A stretch of DNA of 64,000 nt from DAOMNN01 sp050486545 (GTDB taxonomy: Bacteria; Pseudomonadota; Gammaproteobacteria; Burkholderiales; Rhodocyclaceae), in assembly GCA_050486545.1 (NCBI GenBank), contig JBJHDM010000001.1:58285-122284 (forward strand), written 5' to 3'. Both the position numbers and the translations under genes were made by a program. Numbering within the stretch: position 1 is the first letter of the stretch; the number at the start of each line of letters is the position of its first letter. Shown one piece after another: positions 1-8,834 of the stretch. The notes beneath the pieces are model-generated. The model ran no database searches. It was not told where the DNA came from and saw only the letters and a program-made list of their open reading frames with translations.

Positions 1-81
1 GGCAGGCGGCCGGCCGCCCCGGTCGCATGGCGCGCGAAGGTGATATGGTTCCGGCACGATGAACGAACCGAAGGTGCCGCA

Positions 82-489
82 ATGAGCGCAACGAACGACG
101 ATCCGATCCGGCTTCCCGACGACCGGCAGCCGGCCCTGCGGGTGATGCCGATGCCGGCCGACCTCAATCCCGAAGGTCAGGTGTTCGGGGGCTGGATCAT
201 GGCGATGGTGGACATCGCCGGCGCGATTCCGGCCAAGCGCCGTGCGCGCAGCCGCGTGGCGACGATCGCGGTGAATTCCTTCACGTTCCGGCAGCCGGTG
301 TCGGTCGGGGATCTGGTGAGCTTCTATGCCACGGTGGTTTCGGTCGGGCGCACCTCGGTGACGGTCGATGTCGAGGTGCTGGCCGAGCGCAACCCGGAGA
401 ACCCGGTCGTGGTGAAGGTGACCGAGGCGACGTTGACCTACGTCGCGCTCGACGACAAGGGACGCAAGCGGCCGATTCCTCCCGAATAG
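82..489 (+). CDS. YciA-like acyl-CoA thioesterase (hotdog fold)
   Basis: The predicted 135-residue protein would hydrolyse acyl-CoA thioesters in the cytoplasm. It carries the hotdog signature of the YciA/acyl-CoA hydrolase family: Asn29, Gly32, the FGGW stretch at 35-38 and Asp44 on the following helix. The length is normal for a single-hotdog thioesterase. An upstream in-frame ATG at 40 would add 14 residues, but the ATG at 82 is preceded by an AAGGTG ribosome-binding site at good spacing and gives the usual N-terminus. It lies 77 bp before a hydroxyacyl-CoA dehydrogenase/hydratase gene on the same strand, which fits a role in CoA release or acyl-CoA balance during fatty-acid oxidation. The exact acyl specificity cannot be read from the sequence. 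Confidence 0.85.
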   Translation: MSATNDDPIRLPDDRQPALRVMPMPADLNPEGQVFGGWIMAMVDIAGAIPAKRRARSRVATIAVNSFTFRQPVSVGDLVSFYATVVSVGRTSVTVDVEVLAERNPENPVVVKVTEATLTYVALDDKGRKRPIPPE

Positions 490-566
490 GCTCGCCCACG
501 GCGTTCCAATTCCAAACGGGACGGCCCCGCACGCATCGGCCGTCCGCAAGGTACAGGAGAAGAAGC

Positions 567-2948
567 GTGAGCAATTTCAATGTCCGCAAGGTGGCCGTGC
601 TCGGTGCCGGCGTCATGGGCGCGCAGATCGCCGCCCATTGCGCCAATGCCGACGTGCCGGTCGTGCTGTTCGACCTGCCCGCCAAGGAGGGCAAGCCGAA
701 CGCGATCGTCGACAAGGCACTGACCGGCCTGAAGAAGCTCGATCCCGCGCCGCTGGGTGCCAAGGACCGGCTGGCGTGGATCGGTGCCGCGAACTATGCC
801 TCCGATCTCGAGCAACTGCGCGATTGCGATCTCATCATCGAGGCGATCGCCGAGAAGATGGAGTGGAAGCTCGACCTGTACGCGAAGGTGGCGCCGTATC
901 TTCGCCCGGATGCGGTGTTCGCATCGAATACCTCGGGCCTGTCCATTGCCGGGCTTTCCGCCGGGATGCCCGAGGCGCTACGCAGCCGCTTCTGCGGCAT
1001 TCACTTCTTCAACCCGCCGCGCTACATGCCGCTGGTCGAACTCATCGCAACCGCGGACACCGATCCGGCGATGCTCGATGCGCTCGAAACCTGGTTGACC
1101 ACGCGCCTGGGCAAGAGCATCGTCCGCGCAAGGGATACGCCGAACTTCGTCGCCAACCGGATAGGGGTGTTCTCGATCCTCGCGGTCATGCACCACACCG
1201 CCCGTCTCGGTCTCGGGTTCGACGAGGTCGATGCGCTGACCGGCCCGAAGATCGGGCGCCCCAAGAGTGCGACCTACCGCACCGCCGACGTCGTGGGCCT
1301 CGATACGCTTGCACACGTCATCGGCACGATGGAGGCGACCCTGCCACAGGATCCGTGGCACCGCCACTTCACGCGGCCGGCCTGGCTCTCCGCCTTGATC
1401 GAGAAGGGGGCACTGGGCCAGAAGACGCGGGCGGGGATCTTCCGCAAGGAAGGCAAGCAGATCCTGGTCCTCGATCCCTCGAGCGGGAACTATCGCCCGA
1501 GTGCCGGCGAGATCGCCCCGGACGTGGAGGCGATCCTGAAGAAGCGCGACCCGGCCGAGCGCTTCGCGCTGCTGCGTGCGTGCGAGCATCCGCAGGCGCA
1601 GTTCCTGTGGGCGATCTTCCGCGATGTGTTCCACTACTGCGCCTGCCACCTGGGCGGGATTGCCGACAACGCGCGCGATGTCGACCTGGCCATGCGCTGG
1701 GGGTTCGGCTGGTCCCAGGGACCCTTCGAGACCTGGCAGGCAGCGGGCTGGCGCGACATCGCCGAGGCGGTGCGCGCCGATATCGAGGCCGGCCGGGCCA
1801 TGGCCGAATCCCCGCTGCCCGAGTGGGTGTTTGCACGCGACGGGGTGCACGAGGCGGCTGGTTCCTACTCGGCCGAAACCGACGCACTGAAGCCGCGCTC
1901 GACGCTTCCGGTCTACGGGCGCCAGCTCTACCCCGACCGGGTTCTCGGCGAAGCCACGCCGGATCGTGGCGAGACGCTGTGGGAGAACGACGGGGTGCGC
2001 TTGTGGGTCCGTCCCGACCAGGACGGGCGGATCGGCATCCTGTCGTTCACGTCGAAGATGCATGCGATCGGAGACGAAGTGCTCGACGGCCTCATCGAGG
2101 CGGTCGCACGGGCCGAAAGAGACCTGGACGGTGTCGTGCTGTGGCACGAGGCCCCGTTCGCGGTCGGCGCCAATCTGCAACAGGTCGCCGAAGCGTGCAA
2201 GGCGGGCGAGTTCGAACGGCTCGAGCGCACCGTGGCGAAGTTCCAGCAGGCCTCGATGACGCTCAAGCACGCGCAGGTGCCCGTGGTCGCGGCAGTGCAG
2301 GGCATGGCACTGGGCGGCGGTTGCGAGTTCGCGATGCATGCGTCGCACCGCGTGCTGGCGCTCGAATCCTACGTCGGGCTGGTCGAGGCCGGTGTCGGGC
2401 TGATCCCGGCCGGGGGTGGTTGCAAGGAATTCGCATTGCAGGCGCACGCGTTCGCGCAGAAGGCCGCCGGCGGCGACGTGTTTCCGTTCATTCAGCAGAG
2501 CTTCCAGACCATCGCGATGGCCACGGTCGCGAAGAGCGCGCTCGAAGCCGTGCAGCTCGGCTTCGGCAAGCCCTCGGACGACGTCCTGTTCCATCCGCAG
2601 GAGCTGCTGCATGCGGCGATCCGCCGTGCCCGGGCGATGGCCGAGGCGGGCTGGCGCCCGCCGCTCGTCCACCCGGCGGTGACGGTCGCGGGTCGCAACG
2701 GCATCGCCACCTGCGAGCTGATGCTGGTCAACATGGCCGAGGGCGGTTTCATCTCCGCCTACGACTACAAGGTAGCCAAGGCGGCGGCCACGGCGCTGTG
2801 CGGCGGCGAGGTCGAGACCAACTCGCGGGTGCCGGAGCAGTGGATCCTCGACGTCGAGCGCGCGCTCTTCGTCGATCTGCTCAAGACCGACAAGACCCAG
2901 CAGCGCATCGTGCACATGCTCGAGACCGGCAAGCCCCTGCGCAATTGA
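567..2948 (+). CDS. 3-hydroxyacyl-CoA dehydrogenase / enoyl-CoA hydratase, bifunctional (FadN/FadB-type)
   Basis: This 793-residue cytoplasmic protein combines two beta-oxidation steps. The N-terminus is an NAD-binding Rossmann domain with GAGVMG at residues 13-18, followed by the 3-hydroxyacyl-CoA dehydrogenase domains. The C-terminal part, from about residue 480, is a crotonase domain with a GGGCEF loop and a second Glu in the VEAGVGLIPAGGG region, so both classical hydratase glutamates appear present. The dehydrogenase-first order matches Bacillus FadN-like proteins and is opposite to E. coli FadB. The GTG start at 567 follows an AGGAGA ribosome-binding site. The thiolase gene begins 37 bp downstream, so the two probably form an operon and act in sequence on acyl-CoA. 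Chain-length preference is not evident. Confidence 0.93.
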   Translation: MSNFNVRKVAVLGAGVMGAQIAAHCANADVPVVLFDLPAKEGKPNAIVDKALTGLKKLDPAPLGAKDRLAWIGAANYASDLEQLRDCDLIIEAIAEKMEWKLDLYAKVAPYLRPDAVFASNTSGLSIAGLSAGMPEALRSRFCGIHFFNPPRYMPLVELIATADTDPAMLDALETWLTTRLGKSIVRARDTPNFVANRIGVFSILAVMHHTARLGLGFDEVDALTGPKIGRPKSATYRTADVVGLDTLAHVIGTMEATLPQDPWHRHFTRPAWLSALIEKGALGQKTRAGIFRKEGKQILVLDPSSGNYRPSAGEIAPDVEAILKKRDPAERFALLRACEHPQAQFLWAIFRDVFHYCACHLGGIADNARDVDLAMRWGFGWSQGPFETWQAAGWRDIAEAVRADIEAGRAMAESPLPEWVFARDGVHEAAGSYSAETDALKPRSTLPVYGRQLYPDRVLGEATPDRGETLWENDGVRLWVRPDQDGRIGILSFTSKMHAIGDEVLDGLIEAVARAERDLDGVVLWHEAPFAVGANLQQVAEACKAGEFERLERTVAKFQQASMTLKHAQVPVVAAVQGMALGGGCEFAMHASHRVLALESYVGLVEAGVGLIPAGGGCKEFALQAHAFAQKAAGGDVFPFIQQSFQTIAMATVAKSALEAVQLGFGKPSDDVLFHPQELLHAAIRRARAMAEAGWRPPLVHPAVTVAGRNGIATCELMLVNMAEGGFISAYDYKVAKAAATALCGGEVETNSRVPEQWILDVERALFVDLLKTDKTQQRIVHMLETGKPLRN

Positions 2949-2985
2949 TGCGCCTCCCGCTTGCGAAAGGACATTGGAGAATCAG

Positions 2986-4185
2986 ATGAGCAAACAGATC
3001 CAGGAAGCCTATATCGTCGCCGCGACGCGCACGCCGGTGGCCAAGCGCAACGGCATGTTCCGCAGCGTACGCCCCGACGACCTGCTCGCCCACGTGCTCT
3101 GCGGCGTGGTCGGCAAGGTGCCGGGGCTGGACCCCGCCGAGATCGGCGACGTGGTCGTCGGCTGCGCGATGCCGGAAGCCGAGCAGGGCATGAACGTGGC
3201 CCGCATCGGCCTGCTCCTCGCCGGGCTGCCGAACAAGGTCCCCGGCATCACGATCAACCGCTTCTGCGCGTCCGGGGTACAGGCGGTGGCCGATGCGGCC
3301 GCGCGCATCCGTCTCGGCGAAGCCGACGTCATGATCGCCGCAGGCACCGAGTCGATGAGCGCGATGCCGCAGATCATGGGCAACAAGGTCAGCCTCAATC
3401 CGGCGATCTTCGCTCGCGACGAGAACGTCGGCATTGCCTTCGGCATGGGACTCACCGCCGAGAAGGTCGCGCAGCGCTGGAAGGTGAGCCGCGAGGAGCA
3501 GGATGCGTTCGCGCTGCAGTCGAACCAGCGTGCCTGCGAGGCGATCGCCGCGGGACACTTCCGCGACGAGATCACCCCCTATACGGTGCGCGCGCACCTG
3601 CCGGGCGAGGGCGGAACCGTGCGGGTCGTCGAACGGCTCTGCGACACCGATGAAGGCCCCCGCCCGGACGCGTCGCTCGAGACGCTCGCGAAGCTGCGGC
3701 CCGTCTTCGCCGCGCGCGGTTCGGTCACAGCCGGCAACAGTTCGCAGATGTCCGATGGCGCCGGGGCGGTGCTGCTGATGAGCGAGGCGGCGGTCAAGCG
3801 CACCGGGGTGACGCCGATTGCGCGCTTCGTGAGCTACGCGGTCGCGGGCGTGCCGCCGGAGATCATGGGCATTGGCCCGGTCGAAGCCATTCCGCGTGCC
3901 TTGCAGGCCGGCGGCATCGCCCGTTCCGACCTGGACTGGATCGAACTCAACGAGGCCTTTGCCGCCCAGTCGATCGCGGTCATGCACGAGCTCGATCTCG
4001 ATCCGGCGCGGGTCAATCCGCTCGGCGGTGCGATCGCGCTGGGCCACCCGCTTGGCGCGACCGGCGCGATTCGTTCGGCCACGCTGATGAGCGCGATGCA
4101 GCGCGATCCGTCCCTGCGCTACGGCATGATCACGATGTGCATCGGCACCGGCATGGGCGCGGCCGGTCTGTTCGAACGGGTCTGA
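2986..4185 (+). CDS. acetyl-CoA C-acyltransferase (thiolase)
   Basis: This 399-residue thiolase would cleave 3-ketoacyl-CoA with CoA to acetyl-CoA and a shortened acyl-CoA. All catalytic landmarks are visible: the acyl-accepting Cys94 in NRFCASG, His354 in the GHPLGATG motif and the C-terminal Cys385 in MCIGTGMG. The ATG at 2986 is preferred over an upstream TTG at 2974 because a GGAGA ribosome-binding site lies directly between them. The partner hydroxyacyl-CoA dehydrogenase/hydratase gene lies immediately upstream, so this is most likely the degradative thiolase of a fadN/fadA-like pair. A biosynthetic acetoacetyl-CoA thiolase cannot be ruled out from sequence alone. Confidence 0.93.
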   Translation: MSKQIQEAYIVAATRTPVAKRNGMFRSVRPDDLLAHVLCGVVGKVPGLDPAEIGDVVVGCAMPEAEQGMNVARIGLLLAGLPNKVPGITINRFCASGVQAVADAAARIRLGEADVMIAAGTESMSAMPQIMGNKVSLNPAIFARDENVGIAFGMGLTAEKVAQRWKVSREEQDAFALQSNQRACEAIAAGHFRDEITPYTVRAHLPGEGGTVRVVERLCDTDEGPRPDASLETLAKLRPVFAARGSVTAGNSSQMSDGAGAVLLMSEAAVKRTGVTPIARFVSYAVAGVPPEIMGIGPVEAIPRALQAGGIARSDLDWIELNEAFAAQSIAVMHELDLDPARVNPLGGAIALGHPLGATGAIRSATLMSAMQRDPSLRYGMITMCIGTGMGAAGLFERV

Positions 4186-4285
4186 CCGGAGTCGGGCGGC
4201 GGGCGCGGCACGCTCTCCTTTTTTTGGGTCCGCCGGGCTCCCCGCCGCGCCGTCCCGCCCGTTCCGTTCGCCGTCCACACGCACC

Positions 4286-4801
4286 ATGCGTCCGAAACTC
4301 CTTGATCGTGTACCGCCACGCTTTCGCGCCGCAGTACTGCGGCTCGGCTTCAACCTGTATCCGTCCTACCGGTCGAGCGGAGGACGGGTCGTGCACGTAT
4401 CGCGCGACCTCCGATCCATCCGCGTCATGCTGCGCCACTCCTGGAAGACGGTGAATCCGGCCGGTACGCTGTTCGGCGGGTCGTTGTATGCGGTTACCGA
4501 CCCGATGTTCGCGATGCTGCTTGCGCTGCAACTCGGCGACGACGTCGTGATCTGGGACAAGGCGGGAAGCATTCGCTATCGCCGCCCCGGTCGAAGCCAT
4601 CTGTTTGCCGATTTCCACGTCACCGACGAGGACCTCGATGCGGTCCGGGCGGGGCTGCGCGATCGCGGCGAGACGCAGCGCGACTTCAAGGTGGAACTCA
4701 AGGATGGGCAGGGACGGGTGCATGTGGAGATCGAGAAAACGGTCTACATCGCGACCAAGGCGTGCTACAAGGCGAAGCTGGCGCGAGACGGCGGGGAGTG
4801 A
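4286..4801 (+). CDS. DUF4442 hotdog-fold protein, putative thioesterase
   Basis: The 171-residue protein matches the DUF4442 hotdog group. It has the conserved region around residues 50-70 (a WKTVNPAGTLFGGS segment followed by a D-containing helix) that aligns with the active-site helix of thioesterases. No signal peptide is seen. No convincing ribosome-binding site precedes the ATG, and the gene starts 100 bp after the thiolase, so expression may depend on coupling or a weak site. Its place between a thiolase and a crotonase gene suggests acyl-CoA thioester hydrolysis, but the family is poorly characterised and the substrate is unknown. Confidence 0.75.
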   Translation: MRPKLLDRVPPRFRAAVLRLGFNLYPSYRSSGGRVVHVSRDLRSIRVMLRHSWKTVNPAGTLFGGSLYAVTDPMFAMLLALQLGDDVVIWDKAGSIRYRRPGRSHLFADFHVTDEDLDAVRAGLRDRGETQRDFKVELKDGQGRVHVEIEKTVYIATKACYKAKLARDGGE

Positions 4802-4842
4802 CTCACGCCCTCTCGCACGAAGGACGAACAGGAGGTGAATGG

Positions 4843-5643
4843 ATGGCCGATACGGTATTGCTCGATGTCGCCAATGGGGTGGCGACGCTCACGCTGAACC
4901 GCCCGCAGCAGCTCAACACGCTCTCCGTCGAGATGATGGAGGACCTCTATGTCGCGGCCAGGCGCCTGCGCGAACGCAAGGACGTCTCGGTGGTGGTGAT
5001 CGTCGGTGCCGGGGACCATTTCATGGCCGGCGGCGATCTCAATGACTTCGCACGGCATTTCCATCTCGATTCCGAAGCGCGGCGGGTGACCTTTCGCGCG
5101 ATCATCGAAAAGCACGTCAATCCGACCGTGGAGATCTTCCAGTCGCTCGACCAGCCGGTCGTGGCGAAGGTGCGCGGCGCCTGCGCGGGGTTCGGCCTTT
5201 CGCTGATGCTCGGTTGCGATCTGGCGATCTGCGCGGACAACACCAAGTTCACGAGTGCGTATGCTTCGATCGGCCTGTCCGCCGATGGGGGCATGTCGTA
5301 CTTCCTGCCGCGCGTGGTCGGAACCCGCAAGGCCATGGAACTGCTGATGCTGGCCGAGCGCTTCGATGCGGCCGAGGCCTTGCGCCTGGGACTCGTCAAC
5401 CGGGTCGTGGCGGCGAGTGAACTCGACCTTGCCGTCGAGGCGCTCGTCGGACGGCTGCTACAGGGTCCCCGTCATGCCTATGGCGAGATCAAGCGCCTGA
5501 TGGCCGCAACCCTCGACCAGAAGCTGGAAACGCAGTTGCAGAGCGAGGCCGAAGCCTTTGGCCGCTGCAGTGCGACGGGCGACTTCGTCGAAGGCGTCAC
5601 GGCTTTCCTCGAGAAGCGCAAGCCCGGTTTCAAGGGCGCCTGA
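4843..5643 (+). CDS. enoyl-CoA hydratase/isomerase family protein lacking both classical glutamates
   Basis: This 266-residue crotonase-fold protein would bind an acyl-CoA thioester. The oxyanion-hole segments are recognisable: AGGDL at about residues 62-66 and GACAGFGLSL at about 112-121. At the two positions that are Glu in true hydratases it appears to carry Ser (GFGLSLML instead of GGGCEL) and Ala (YASIGLSADGG instead of PEIGLGIIPGAGG). It is therefore better described as a crotonase superfamily member, perhaps an isomerase-like enzyme, than as a proven hydratase. The ATG at 4843 follows a strong AGGAGG ribosome-binding site; an upstream TTG at 4762 is less likely. It ends the fatty acyl-CoA gene group. 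Confidence 0.85.
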   Translation: MADTVLLDVANGVATLTLNRPQQLNTLSVEMMEDLYVAARRLRERKDVSVVVIVGAGDHFMAGGDLNDFARHFHLDSEARRVTFRAIIEKHVNPTVEIFQSLDQPVVAKVRGACAGFGLSLMLGCDLAICADNTKFTSAYASIGLSADGGMSYFLPRVVGTRKAMELLMLAERFDAAEALRLGLVNRVVAASELDLAVEALVGRLLQGPRHAYGEIKRLMAATLDQKLETQLQSEAEAFGRCSATGDFVEGVTAFLEKRKPGFKGA

Positions 5644-5748
5644 ACCGCCTCGTCGGGCTCCGCTCCGGATCCCGATTGGCGGATCCGGTTGCGTGCCGGC
5701 ATCGGTATTCCTTAAGCTGCGCGTATCTGCGGCGAGGATGGGACTGCA

Positions 5749-6240
5749 ATGAAGAAAAGCGGGCGAAAGGGCGGACACCCCTCCGAAGCGAAGGCTGCCC
5801 ATGCCGAGCGCATGCGTCGGCGCGATCGGCGCATGTTGATTCGCGCGGGGATCGGGATCGCGGTCGCCGCGCCGCTGGCGTGGCTGGGCGTGCGCTGGTA
5901 CGAGAATCGCGCTTCCGTCCGTCACGACCTGTCGGTGATCGGCAACGGCCGACCGACCGTGGTGCTGGTGCATGACTTCAGTTCGTCCGATTCCCGGCAG
6001 CTTCGCGACAATCTCGGGGCGGTCGAGCGCGATTTCGGCAGCAACGTCCAATTCCGCATCGCCGACCTGGCGACGCCAGACGGGGCGATCCTGGCCCGTC
6101 GATACAACGTCCTGCGCGCCACGATCCTGATGTTCGGCTCCGACGGCGCCCTGCGCGAAACCCTGGTCGGCGTGCACGACCCGGCGGCGATCCGCAGCAC
6201 GATCGCCGCGACGTTTCCGGGAACGCGACGCGGCGGCTGA
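5749..6240 (+). CDS. membrane-anchored thioredoxin-fold-like protein of unknown function
   Basis: The 163-residue product has a basic N-terminus, one predicted membrane segment at about residues 29-47, and then a soluble domain. The sequence resembles a thioredoxin-like fold: a beta strand TVVLVHDF, a helix, and a later strand with a cis-Pro-like loop region. There is no CxxC motif, because the expected active-site position reads DFSSSDSRQL. A redox role is therefore doubtful. A GAGGATGGGA ribosome-binding region precedes the ATG. It is followed by the convergent LysR gene 9 bp downstream, so it forms its own transcription unit. Function unknown. Confidence 0.6.
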   Translation: MKKSGRKGGHPSEAKAAHAERMRRRDRRMLIRAGIGIAVAAPLAWLGVRWYENRASVRHDLSVIGNGRPTVVLVHDFSSSDSRQLRDNLGAVERDFGSNVQFRIADLATPDGAILARRYNVLRATILMFGSDGALRETLVGVHDPAAIRSTIAATFPGTRRGG

Positions 6241-6249
6241 CCCCCGCGT

Positions 6250-7128
6250 CTACTCGAAGGTTGCCGCCAGCCATTCGGAGAAGTCACCGACCACCGCTCG
6301 TCGACCCTGCGCCGGGGTATGCAGGACATGATAGGTGAACGGTGCGGGCGCGGACGTGTGGAACAGCGGACGCAGGCGACCCGACTCGACCCAGGCGGCG
6401 GTCAGCCGCGTCGTGCACACCGCCACGCCGAGCCCGGCGGCGGCCACCTCCAGCAACATGCCGAGGTCGTTGAAGACGGCGCCGCGCTCGGGTTCGGACC
6501 AGTCGAGTCCGGCGGCGACGAACCAGGGCCGCCAGGGCAGCAGTGGCGAGCGCAGAAGCTGTGCCCGGGCCAGATCGGCAGGGTGTTCGAGTGCGTGCCG
6601 TGCGGCGTAGGCGGGTGCGGCCAGTGGCACGATCTCGTCGTCGAACAGCTTGCGCACCACGTGACCGGGATAGTCGCCCCGCCCCCAGCGCACTTCGACG
6701 TCGGCTTGCTCGGCGGTGACATCCTGCAGGGGAATCGACAGGTGCACTTCCAGTTCCACCTCCGGGTACAGCCGCAGGTATTCGGGCAGGCGCGCCATCA
6801 GCAGCTGCCGTGCGAAGGTCGGCGGTACGGAGACGCGCAGCCGCTCGCGCTCTCGCGGGGTCGCCGCTCCGGCATGGGCGAGGCGGTCGAAGGCTTCGCG
6901 CACCGACTCCAGGTACATTCGGCCGCCGGTCGTGAGGCGCACGCCGCCCGGGACGCGCTCGAACAGTGCCATGCCGAGCAGGGATTCGAGCTGGCGGATG
7001 CGATGACTGACGGCACTGGGCGTGATGCACAGTTCCTCGGCCGCCTGGGCGAAGCCGCCCACTCGTGCCGCGGCCTCGAATGCGGCCAGCGCGTGCATGG
7101 GCGGAATCCTTCGTGCCGGGCTAGTCAC
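6250..7128 (-). CDS. LysR-family transcriptional regulator (GcvA-like)
   Basis: The 292-residue protein has an N-terminal winged helix-turn-helix (about residues 6-65, with the conserved FAQAAEELCITPSAVSHRI pattern) and a C-terminal substrate-binding-like effector domain. The N-terminal MHALAAFEAAARVG and the whole layout resemble the GcvA/AmpR branch of LysR regulators. Its start codon overlaps the end of the upstream tag gene by 8 bp, so the two are translationally coupled and share a promoter upstream of tag. The target genes are not indicated by the context, since LysR regulators normally act on a divergent neighbour and here the neighbour is co-directional. Confidence 0.88.
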   Translation of the reverse strand: MTSPARRIPPMHALAAFEAAARVGGFAQAAEELCITPSAVSHRIRQLESLLGMALFERVPGGVRLTTGGRMYLESVREAFDRLAHAGAATPRERERLRVSVPPTFARQLLMARLPEYLRLYPEVELEVHLSIPLQDVTAEQADVEVRWGRGDYPGHVVRKLFDDEIVPLAAPAYAARHALEHPADLARAQLLRSPLLPWRPWFVAAGLDWSEPERGAVFNDLGMLLEVAAAGLGVAVCTTRLTAAWVESGRLRPLFHTSAPAPFTYHVLHTPAQGRRAVVGDFSEWLAATFE

Positions 7129-7708
7129 GTGCCAACCCCCCGGCTTCCAGGATCTCCCGATGGCGGAAGCACGCGACCGTGTGATCGTTGACCATGCCCA
7201 CGGCCTGCATGAACGCGTAGCAGATCGTGCTGCCGACGAACTTGAAGCCGCGGGCCTTCAACGCCTTGCTCATCGCATCCGATTCGGGCGTGGTCGCGGG
7301 AACGTCCGACAGGGTCCGCCAGGCATTGTGACGCGGTGCACCGCCGACGAAGCTCCAGAGCCAGTCGGTGGGGTCATCGCCGTGTTCGATGCACGCCAGC
7401 CAGGCGCGCGCGTTGCCCACGGCCGCTTCGATCTTGGCGCGATTGCGGATGATGCCGGGGTCGGCCAGCAGCGAGGCGATCCTCGCCTCGTCGTAGGACG
7501 CGATGCGTGCCGGGTCGAAGCCGTCCAGGACCTTCCGGTAGCGTTCGCGCTTCTTCAGCACGGTGATCCAGGAAAGGCCGGCCTGTGTCCCTTCCAGAAC
7601 CAGGAACTCGAACAGGGTCCGCGGGTCGCGTACCGGAACGCCCCATTCCTCGTCGTGGTAGGCAAGATACAGGGGGTCGTTGCCGGCCCAGGCACAGCGC
7701 GTCGTCAT
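7121..7708 (-). CDS. tag: DNA-3-methyladenine glycosylase I
   Basis: Tag excises 3-methyladenine from alkylated DNA as the first step of base excision repair. The 195-residue length is typical. The zinc-binding residues of the family are present at Cys5, His18, His176 and Cys180, matching Cys4/His17/His175/Cys179 of E. coli Tag shifted by one. Glu39 corresponds to the conserved base-recognition acidic residue, in a LEGTQAGLSW segment. The downstream LysR gene overlaps its 3' end. The gene is constitutive in E. coli; no Ada box was recognised here. Confidence 0.95.
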   Translation of the reverse strand: MTTRCAWAGNDPLYLAYHDEEWGVPVRDPRTLFEFLVLEGTQAGLSWITVLKKRERYRKVLDGFDPARIASYDEARIASLLADPGIIRNRAKIEAAVGNARAWLACIEHGDDPTDWLWSFVGGAPRHNAWRTLSDVPATTPESDAMSKALKARGFKFVGSTICYAFMQAVGMVNDHTVACFRHREILEAGGLARD

Positions 7709-7742
7709 TCGTCCGTTCCCTCGAGGTTCGGGTCGAATGGTC

Positions 7743-8834
7743 TCACATCCTTCCGTGTTCCGTCGCCACCGGGATATTCGATCCGTTGCGGCGGTCTCGA
7801 GCCGCGGGCAATCCGAACCACAGCAGCGACATCACGGCCGCCAGCATGACAAGCAGGGCGGCAGCCGCAGCGAAGAGCGCCGTGATCTCGGTCTGCGCGG
7901 TTTCCATCACGAACCGGGTGCCGAGCTCCTCGTACACCTTCTGCAGGGCCTGCGCATCGTCGGCGTGGAAATACTCGCCATGGGTGATCTCCGCAATGGC
8001 CTTCAGCGTTTCCTCGTCGAAGCGCGAGAAGAAGGACCAGCCGCCCATGCTGACCATCGCCCCCTCGGCACTGCCGAAGCCCACCGTATAGACGCGAACG
8101 CCCCGGTCGGCGGAGAGTCGTGCGGCGTCGAGCGGATGCGGCCCCGACGTGGTGCTGCCGTCGGTCAGCAGGATGATCGCGGACGAAGTGTCCGAGCCGG
8201 GTGCGAGTGGCGTGCGTTCCGATGGCCACGCCAGGCGGTCGCTGCCGTCATGCCGCAGGCCGTGTCCGAAAAGCATGATCTCGAGATCGAGTTCGTCCTC
8301 CGGGAAAAGCGCGGCAAGCGAGATCACGATTCCGCTGCCGATTGCCGTGTGGCGGTCCAGGCGCAGGCGGTCGATCGCCGCGATCGCCTGCGCCCGGTCG
8401 ACGGTGGGTCCCTGGAGCACCGAAGCCATGCCGGCGAACGAGACGATGGCAATGCGCACGTCGGCTGGCTGGGCGAGGACGAAATCGCGTGCCGCGGTCT
8501 GGGCGGCGGCCAGGCGATTGGGTGCGATATCGTCCGCGGCCATGCTCAGGGAAACGTCGAGCGCGAGCACGATCGTGCGCTCACCCGCAGGCAGGGTAAC
8601 GACCGCGGTCGGGCGGGTTGTCGCGAGCAGGGCGGCAAACAGTGCGAGCAGGAGAATGACGGGCGGAACGTGGCGCCGCAGTCTCTGCGACGGCCCGATC
8701 GCCTGTCGCACGAGGCTCAGGCTCGACATCCGCACTGCGACCCTGCTGCGACGCCTCAACGCAAGCACGTAGGCGCCGACCGCGATCGGCAGCGCAGCGA
8801 GAAGCCACAGCAGTTCCGGCGACATCAGGCTCAT
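7743..8834 (-). CDS. VWA-domain membrane protein (BatA-like)
   Basis: The 363-residue protein has two N-terminal hydrophobic segments (near residues 8-25 and 50-70), a von Willebrand factor A domain with an intact MIDAS start (ALDVSLSM), a later LTDGST motif, and a C-terminal membrane helix. This is the layout of BatA-type proteins of the MoxR-associated aerotolerance loci. The ATG at 8834 is preceded by an AAGGAG ribosome-binding site; the open frame extends upstream to 9038 without a better start. It is transcribed away from the htrA-like/moxR/DUF58/VWA genes at 9184-13112 and is clearly related in design to the VWA protein at 12093. Its ligand is unknown. Confidence 0.85.
   Translation of the reverse strand: MSLMSPELLWLLAALPIAVGAYVLALRRRSRVAVRMSSLSLVRQAIGPSQRLRRHVPPVILLLALFAALLATTRPTAVVTLPAGERTIVLALDVSLSMAADDIAPNRLAAAQTAARDFVLAQPADVRIAIVSFAGMASVLQGPTVDRAQAIAAIDRLRLDRHTAIGSGIVISLAALFPEDELDLEIMLFGHGLRHDGSDRLAWPSERTPLAPGSDTSSAIILLTDGSTTSGPHPLDAARLSADRGVRVYTVGFGSAEGAMVSMGGWSFFSRFDEETLKAIAEITHGEYFHADDAQALQKVYEELGTRFVMETAQTEITALFAAAAALLVMLAAVMSLLWFGLPAARDRRNGSNIPVATEHGRM

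Noticed and set aside
978..2915. 645-codon open frame antisense to the dehydrogenase/hydratase gene
   Set aside because: Low-complexity Arg/Asp/His-rich product with no motif; shadow of the real gene.
4200..4260. T-rich stretch after the thiolase gene as a terminator
   Set aside because: The seven T residues are not preceded by a convincing hairpin on the coding strand.
2881..4353. 490-codon open frame antisense to the thiolase gene
   Set aside because: No family resemblance and full overlap with a thiolase whose catalytic residues are all intact.
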